Part shown: positions 59,001 to 64,000 of the stretch, piece after piece
Position numbering within the stretch: position 1 is the stretch's first letter
How the letters are laid out: each line of letters begins with the position of its first letter
Source of the DNA: Typha latifolia
Lineage: Eukaryota; Streptophyta; Magnoliopsida; Poales; Typhaceae
Assembly: GCA_019914945.1 (NCBI GenBank)
Contig: CM034101.1
Span: 11,791,188-11,855,187 of the forward strand
Direction of reading: 5' to 3'
Length of the DNA: 64,000 nucleotides
Program-made: the position numbers and the translations under genes
Notes under the pieces: generated by a model
Told to the model about the DNA's origin: nothing
Seen by the model: only the letters and a program-made list of their open reading frames with translations
Database searches by the model: none

Positions 59001-62000
59001 GCTTATTTTCAACTATAATTGAGGAAAGTTTTCTTTTGTCCATGACTTGAAAAATCAACTACCATGTACTGAAGCAGTTGAGCTTAAACATCATCAAACA
59101 TGTTTACTACTTTTAGCAAGCAATCAATGTTGAGTTAAGAAAAATCAATGAGTAATCTACTTTCACTAAGTAGCTTATTGAAGTAAGAAGTTCGAGCAAA
59201 AAAAAGACTTCAGTCAGTGGTCATCCAGAGTACGGTAACAGTGGTGGTTGAGAATCTTGTACTATTTTTTATAGTGAAATAAATTGATCCAAAAGATTGA
59301 TTGAATATGCTATTTCTCCTCTTTGTTGAGGACGTTTTTCCATAGGGTTAATTACGTTGACACCCCCTGAACTATACCCGGTTTTCACAGAGACCCCCTA
59401 AACTTTTTTAGGTTACAATATCCCCCCTAGACTTTAGAAAAATTTTAATGTCACCCTTCCGTTAGTGTGCCGTGAGACAAATTGAGCGAGTCGCTTATGT
59501 GGCAGTCATATCAGACGTTATTAATCCCGAAATGACCTAGATGCCCTTGTTCTGTATTTTAATCAAATTAATAGAGATTTAAATCAACTTTATTTTAACC
59601 TTTTAATTGAATTAGTATTATTTTAATCAAATCAATAGAGATTTAAATCAACTTTATTTTAACCCTTTAATTAAATTAGGATAATTAATTTTCCTTATCA
59701 TCTTCAATCCTCCCTAATCCGATCCCCTTCTGCCCCTTCCCCCGTCTCAACGTCGGCGACTGCGCACGCGGATCTCGAGCAGCAGTGGTGAAGGCAAGGG
59801 TGTTCATCTTCTACAGGCAATGAGGGCGAGGGCGAAGGCGACGGAGCTAGGCTCGATTCCTCGCGGCTCCCTACGACGCACTCAATTGCCACCACCTGTG
59901 TGTCGTCAGACGACTGTGATTGCTCCATTCAGATACCCCTCACCCTCCTCTCCCTCTCTCTCACCTTACTGAGGCAATGGCGGAATTTCTAAATTCGACG
60001 ATGGAGAGCCTAGATGAGGCAGCTCGACTCCTTGCGGCTCGTGAAGACGCTCGGCCACAAGGAGCAAGGTGCGGATGAGCGTCGGCTAGGAGAGCCTCGT
60101 CGACTTCTGGGTGCAGGAGAGCCATCTCTTCAACTGGATCAACGGCCTTGAAGGCGATGGGGCGCTAGGCGAGGGCGAAGTCGACCGCCACCTTGAAGGC
60201 GGCGGCATGCTGGGCTTTCTCCGACGGCATGGAGGGTGGAGACGGGTGGTTTGGGTAAGAATTTCGAATGGGTTTGGTGGAGTAATGGCAGTGGAGGAGG
60301 GTTTAGTGGAGGAGACGATGGTTTGAGGCTATTTCAATAATTTATTTATTTTATTTTATTTTGCTAGTTGATAAGCTAGTTTACTTATTATGGGTATAAT
60401 AGTCATTAGCTGTATTCCGTCATTGTCGTTTGCCATTTCACTTAGATCCAAAGCTCAGGGAGGACATTGTAACCTAAAAAAGTTTAGGGGGTCACCGTGA
60501 AAACTGAGTATAGTTCAGGGGGGTGTCATCGTAATTAAAACTTTTCCATATTTAAAAAATCGTGTCTAGCCTCTTTGACATGTCTTCTATTCTGCTTTGG
60601 ATCGGCTTTTTGTTCCCTACTTGGTTTCGGTTTTCTAAGTTTGATTTGTATTCGATCTTCCAAACCATAGTAGGATTTGAATTTTTGAATTTGACTTGTA
60701 TTTGACTTTGCATATTTCTTTCACCTATTCGGCCTAAGTTTTTTATATATCTCCCATGAACTTTCAGTTTTAGCTTTAATTATTGAACAATTGTCAATTA
60801 ATGAATGTATTCAATCATATTATATTTTGAATAATATTTCTACTTGACTATTGATATATTTTTAATAAAATAGATCATTTACAAAAATAATCTAAAGACT
60901 TTATTAATGGGTTTAATATATATTCAAACCAAAAGCATCTCTAAATATCTTAAAAAATACATTAGAGGTGTGCTAAATGTGTTTTGGTGACATCCAAGGG
61001 CATGTTATGCTGACCGGGGTTAGCATGTTTCTATGCCAAATAGCATATAACTATTTGACATGGGTTGGTGCCAAATCGGGACACTGGGAACACGAGAGCA
61101 ATCAAGAGTACCTACATTAATGTTGGAAATTCATTGGGATAAAAAAATCGCTTGCGTCGATAGATATGACAACCCATGCATGGACTTATCTATTGCTACA
61201 GACACTTGGCAATACAAAGGGCAAAAAGGTCACATGGAGTTAGCATATTGTGTTACCATCAGACATGGCCAAAGCTTATAACATGAAAGTACAAGCCTAG
61301 AATTGCAATAAGTATTTGACTTATATCATGAAAGTATGAGCCTAGAATTGCAATAAGTATTCATACTAAGGCTGCTATCACAGGTTCACAACCATGAGGT
61401 TTTCTGAAACAATTGACACCCTACTTGCATAAAAAATAAAGGTTAAAGTAAAATCTAGTTATCCTAGAATTTTATCATCGTACTCATAAGTTTAAGAAAA
61501 AGGTAATGAAGAAAAAGGAAAATGTATGAGACATAGAATGGACTTGCTAATTGCTACTCATATTTTAAAAGATATTTGAAGCATAAAGCAAGTCCAAAAG
61601 GTAAATGCTACAAAAGGAGGGTGCTAGGAAGCTTTCTTATTGTAGCAAATAGTAATAAAATTTGAAAATTGAAAAATCTACTCTCAAAAATATAATGAAA
61701 TTTGAAAGAATAAAGATGTGAAGTGTCAAATATGATTACTGAGTCTCAACTTAAATTAGTAATCAATTAATCTGTTATAATATATTTGGCACCATAAAAG
61801 TGGACAAACAAGCAAACCATAGAAACTATGTACTGTAATGATTAACTTCCAAGTTCCAAGATTGAACACAAAAACGAGAGCTATCATGAAAAGATAAAGT
61901 TCATAAAGATTGAGTTTAGCTCATATGTTTGTCCATGATTCAACAACCATCAATAGAAAACGTTCCCAATACAATGATTTTAGAGAAAACGAATATATGA

Positions 62001-63264
62001 AACTACAACATGTGGCCCTAGATATTATCAAGGATTTTATACAAAGTCTTACCTGTTTATACCAGTTGAGAGGTCAGACATGTTTAAGGTTGTATTGTAT
62101 ATGCTTTTTCCATCCTCAAGAATATGACCTGTGTCTTGCAAACCAGACGACTCATGCACAGCACTTCGTCCTTTCACTTTAACAGTGACTATGCCACTTG
62201 AAGACTCTGTTGCTGTTTCAACTTTATACAGATCAAAAGGAAGAATTTTCTTCTTGTTAATACATTGATCAAGATAATCTTCCCTCACAATAGGTAACTT
62301 CAGCCTCCTGCCAAATTAGGATATCTAACTTAGCAAGATTTGAAATGTATAGCAGAATTCACAAAATAAGAACCAACAAAGAGCATACAAAATCAACAAC
62401 CTGGCTTTCCTAGCTTCAGAATCATTATCATCCACCTCCCCACAGAGAACCAAACAGTTAGTATCTGTAGTTTAGCAGAAATTACAAGGCATACAGATTG
62501 TTAATCACCCACACTCTCTAAATGTGCCTAACTTAAGCACGAAAGTATAAAATTCCAGATTGAAATCCAATGTCAAATTGAGATAAGTACCCTTTTTAAT
62601 CTTGGTATGGAATTTACCCCCAGCAACATCAAGTTTCCTCTTCAACTCCTCCTAAAATTAGTAGTAGTTAATATCAACTTCCCAACATTAAGCATTTAAA
62701 GACTCAAGAGAAAGTGCAGTGCAGGAAATAGGAAGCATATATGTCACAAATACCACAAACAGAGAAATAGAAGGTAGCCAAAAATCTAATACATGCTATA
62801 TCATTTAAGTGTATGAAAATCTATGAAAAATGAACTTACAATTGCTTCATGTGATTTTCCAGCTATAGCAACTTTCAAATTACCCAGTCCTTCACCATTA
62901 GATGACTTAACTTGACTACCCGAAGATTTATCTGGAGATGGCAGAGGAAGAACTCTACTAGATTTCTTCAACTTTTGAGACTTGAACCACTGCAGAAATA
63001 TCAGTACCTGTTGAATAGGATGCAAAGAATATAACTGCATGCTCATCTTAAACTTTGTATTTGCATACCTTGATAAGATATTGGTTACTAGTTTCTTCAG
63101 GGATTTTCCACTTCCCCTTAAGACGGACAGGCTCGGTTGTGGAGTATGAACACCTACTCCATGCAGATACAAAGCCATGGCAAAGGTACTGACCCCCAGA
63201 ATAATGGAGAGAACCAGAACAGATAGGGCAATTACCCAATGCTCCAAAAATCATCCCATCAGCA
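44184..63264 (-). CDS. PARP1: Poly(ADP-ribose) polymerase 1, 3' part (15 exons; 5' end outside)
   Basis: It transfers ADP-ribose from NAD+ to nuclear proteins at DNA breaks. Exons in gene order: 63069-63264, 62840-62989, 62591-62651, 62401-62464, 62053-62307, 51396-51633, 51209-51321, 51048-51124, 50770-50930, 47778-47969, 47576-47684, 46773-46855, 46429-46566, 45144-45326, 44184-44231. All join in one frame, giving the last 688 residues. In fragment numbering: PADR1/Zn3 ribbon with C12, C15, C28, C38 (same spacing as human PARP1), BRCT (about 105-190), WGR (about 245-325, [13 protein letters not shown]), helical regulatory domain (about 345-485), catalytic domain with the H-Y-E triad H538 (LLWHGS), Y572 (GVYFADL) and E665 (YNEYIVY). 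It ends [10 protein letters not shown]. The two N-terminal PARP zinc fingers, about 300 residues, must lie beyond 64000. The gene appears intact. Confidence 0.95.
45508..46190. mobile_element. Possible hAT-like repeat in a PARP1 intron
   Basis: Left end GGGCTCTAAAAAATCGG and right end (other strand) CCATGGTTCGAAGTATC both lead into TATC/GATA-rich repeats (GTATCTGGTATC, GATATCGATCTGATAC). The match is loose and no target duplication is clear. Confidence 0.25.
46576..46628. repeat. (CAA)n microsatellite in a PARP1 intron
   Basis: About 16 CAA/ACA units with one CAG interruption near the start, 10 bp upstream of the exon at 46429-46566. Confidence 0.9.
46696..46770. repeat. (TA)n(GA)n microsatellite touching a PARP1 splice donor
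   Basis: (TA)n at 46696-46715 followed by about 27 GA units at 46716-46770. In the gene's direction the donor GT at 46772-46771 is followed immediately by (TC)n, so the first intron bases read GTTCTCTCTC. Confidence 0.95.
49020..49608. mobile_element. TIR element of unassigned family in a PARP1 intron
   Basis: About 590 bp. The ends match as imperfect inverted repeats of about 27 bp: GTTTAAGCCAAGGATGG then CCATGCCAGT on the left, and the equivalent with GTTTAAACCAATGATGG on the right. GGCATGCC/GCCATGCC and GTGCCA words repeat near both ends. The AT-rich core shares long similarity with sequence at 58505-58555 and 60760-60900. No transposase and no clear duplication. Confidence 0.6.
52379..52421. 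repeat. 11-bp tandem repeat, four copies
   Basis: Units AAGTATCCAAG, AAGTATCTAAG, AAGTATCCGAG and AAGTATCCAC in a row. They lie in a GTATCC/GATACGG-rich stretch (about 51870-52510) that may be a degraded transposon in the large PARP1 intron. Confidence 0.85.
52784..53558. mobile_element. hAT-like repeat, GAGCCGAGC family, copy A
   Basis: It starts TAGGGCTGTCAAAAAAGC and ends GTTTACACTCTA. Both ends carry many GGCTCG/CGAGCC words in opposite orientation. The core has a 66-bp (TA)n run (52941-53006) and a GC-rich, non-coding part. It is the same family as the repeat at 54811-55318 (shared GTCAAAAAAGC, AAATGAGCCGAGC, GGCTCGAA). No 8-bp duplication is recognisable. Confidence 0.6.
54033..54440. 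mobile_element. MITE with GTCTCGTTTACTT ends
   Basis: 408 bp in the large PARP1 intron. The left end GTCTCGTTTACTTTA and the right end, read on the other strand, GCCTCGTTCACTTCA match at 12 of 15 bases. Inner GGAATAA/TTATTCC words are also inverted. AT-rich, non-coding. No clear duplication, so the superfamily (Harbinger or hAT) is open. Confidence 0.5.
54811..55318. mobile_element. hAT-like repeat, GAGCCGAGC family, copy B
   Basis: It starts TAGGGTGTCAAAAAAGCTCG and ends TTATTTACACCTCTA. Its flanking arms match the repeat at 52784-53558, but the core differs and contains a tRNA-like segment instead of the GC-rich part. No convincing 8-bp duplication. Confidence 0.6.
55022..55095 (+). other. 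tRNA-like segment (SINE head or decayed tRNA)
   Basis: It has a Pol III box A-like word TAGCACAGTTGG (55026-55037) and a perfect-looking box B GGTTCGAATCC (55069-55079) at tRNA-like spacing. The acceptor arms pair only partly (TTAG with CTAA). It sits inside the hAT-like repeat at 54811-55318. It is more likely a tRNA-derived SINE fragment than a working tRNA gene. Confidence 0.45.
57630..61060. repeat. Nested repeat block in the PARP1 10.4-kb intron
   Basis: Segments at 58505-58555 and 60760-60910 are similar to consecutive parts of the TIR element at 49020-49608, and GCC/GTGCCA-rich DNA flanks them at 57630-57750 and 60970-61060. This suggests a second copy of that family split by about 2.2 kb of later insertion, which itself holds the Mutator-like element at 59345. 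Borders are approximate. Confidence 0.5.
59345..60541. mobile_element. Mutator-like element with long TIRs and 9-bp duplication
   Basis: 1197 bp. The ends are inverted repeats of about 90 bp: GGGTTAATTACGTTGACACC on the left and GTTTTAATTACGATGACACC on the other strand at the right, continuing through CCTGAACTATA, GTTTTCAC and CCCCCTAAACTTTTTTAGG on both sides. The flanks TTTTCCATA (59336-59344 and 60542-60550) are an exact 9-bp duplication, diagnostic of Mutator-type transposition. There is no transposase. The core (59700-60330) is GC-rich, unlike the surrounding intron, and has short frames on both strands, as in Pack-MULEs that carry gene fragments. Confidence 0.88.
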
Positions 63265-64000
63265 CTAAAAACGGAAATAGTTAGCCAGGACTGATGAGTA
63301 CAGACATCACAATAAGAAGTGCAAAAGGAAGACATAATCTAAACAATTTTGTACCACAATAGCATACCAGACACCCAACAGTAATTTTTGTATGCCACAT
63401 AACCAAGCTCCAAAAAGAGAAAACTGGACCTACATCTTCTATATTAAACAAACATGGTAGCAAGGGAAAGTTAGTTTACAGGAAAAGATACTCTAGGTAA
63501 GGTGATACAATTTGCTAAGGGTTTTGACATTTTGTCTTGCTAGATTCTTCACCCATACAACCCCAACCCCAATTCCATAGAAGCAACCTAGCATCTCAGT
63601 AGTGGGGATTCACAGCAGAAATGGAGCCATGTTCCTCTCGTTCTGTTTTAAAAATGTATCGCAAAATGTAAATCTTGTGATAGCACCTTATTTACACTAT
63701 GATGCCTGATACTTAAATCCATGAGGAATAAACAGCTGCACATTGGAATAAGGATCTTACAAGTTATAACGGCTATTCCTCCTCCAGAAATAAGTACAGC
63801 AAACACATAGCTAACCCATGATACAAGATGATTATTATACTTAGAGCAATTAAGCATTATATGCCATCCAAATGAAGATAAAATAACCCTCCCCTATGCA
63901 ACCCAGAAAATTATAATTACTTGGAAAAGAACTACAGAAAACTTGAGGAAGAAAAGAAGAGAAAAACCTCAACATCAAAATAGAATTCAATGGTTAGGGA
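63265..64000 (-). other. PARP1 intron continuing off the window
   Basis: Upstream of the PADR1 exon I see no sequence coding for the expected preceding part of PARP1. The exon begins in the middle of a codon, so more exons must lie beyond 64000. Confidence 0.6.

Noticed and set aside
1..64000. CRISPR arrays, operons and other prokaryotic features
   Set aside because: The window is plant nuclear DNA. The repeats seen are microsatellites and transposons without spacer-repeat structure.

Overview
The window is nuclear DNA from a flowering plant, most likely a monocot. The genes are split by GT-AG introns, with AT-rich introns and intergenic DNA. One gene is a near-identical relative of the grass CRL1/ARL1/RTCS LOB-domain gene. 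The intergenic space carries plant LINEs, hAT-type and Mutator-type elements, MITEs and an LTR. The species cannot be read from the sequence.

Layout. 145-2678: a solo LTR followed by hAT-like repeats. 2763-10710 (+): a dead 2-oxoglutarate/Fe(II) dioxygenase gene of the ACC-oxidase-homologue type. It is broken by a nonsense codon, a full coding-length LINE in an exon and a 14-bp tandem duplication in the last exon. 12337-18474 (+): a second LINE of a different subfamily with a perfect 17-bp target duplication. 18515-20831: a non-autonomous hAT element. 21611-28422 (+): an intact 18-exon RAD5/HLTF-type DNA repair translocase and ubiquitin ligase, predicted at 1193 aa. 29.4-37.7 kb: a repeat zone with three related MITEs, a small GC-rich ORF (32120-32470), a hAT-like repeat and an LTR fragment. 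40219-41006 (+): a two-exon LOB-domain gene, predicted at 228 aa. 44184-63264 (-): the last 15 exons of PARP1, whose 5' end lies beyond the window. One PARP1 intron is 10.4 kb and holds nested transposons, including a Mutator-like element.

Working together. RAD5 and PARP1 both belong to the DNA-damage response: RAD5 acts in post-replication bypass through PCNA polyubiquitination, and PARP1 in break sensing and ADP-ribosylation. They are about 16 kb apart with the LBD gene between them and on opposite strands, so no shared regulation is implied. CRL1-type LBD proteins act downstream of auxin response factors in crown-root initiation. The most informative features are the transposon insertions, several with exact target duplications, and the layered inactivation of the dioxygenase gene. 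I found no convincing undescribed biological system.
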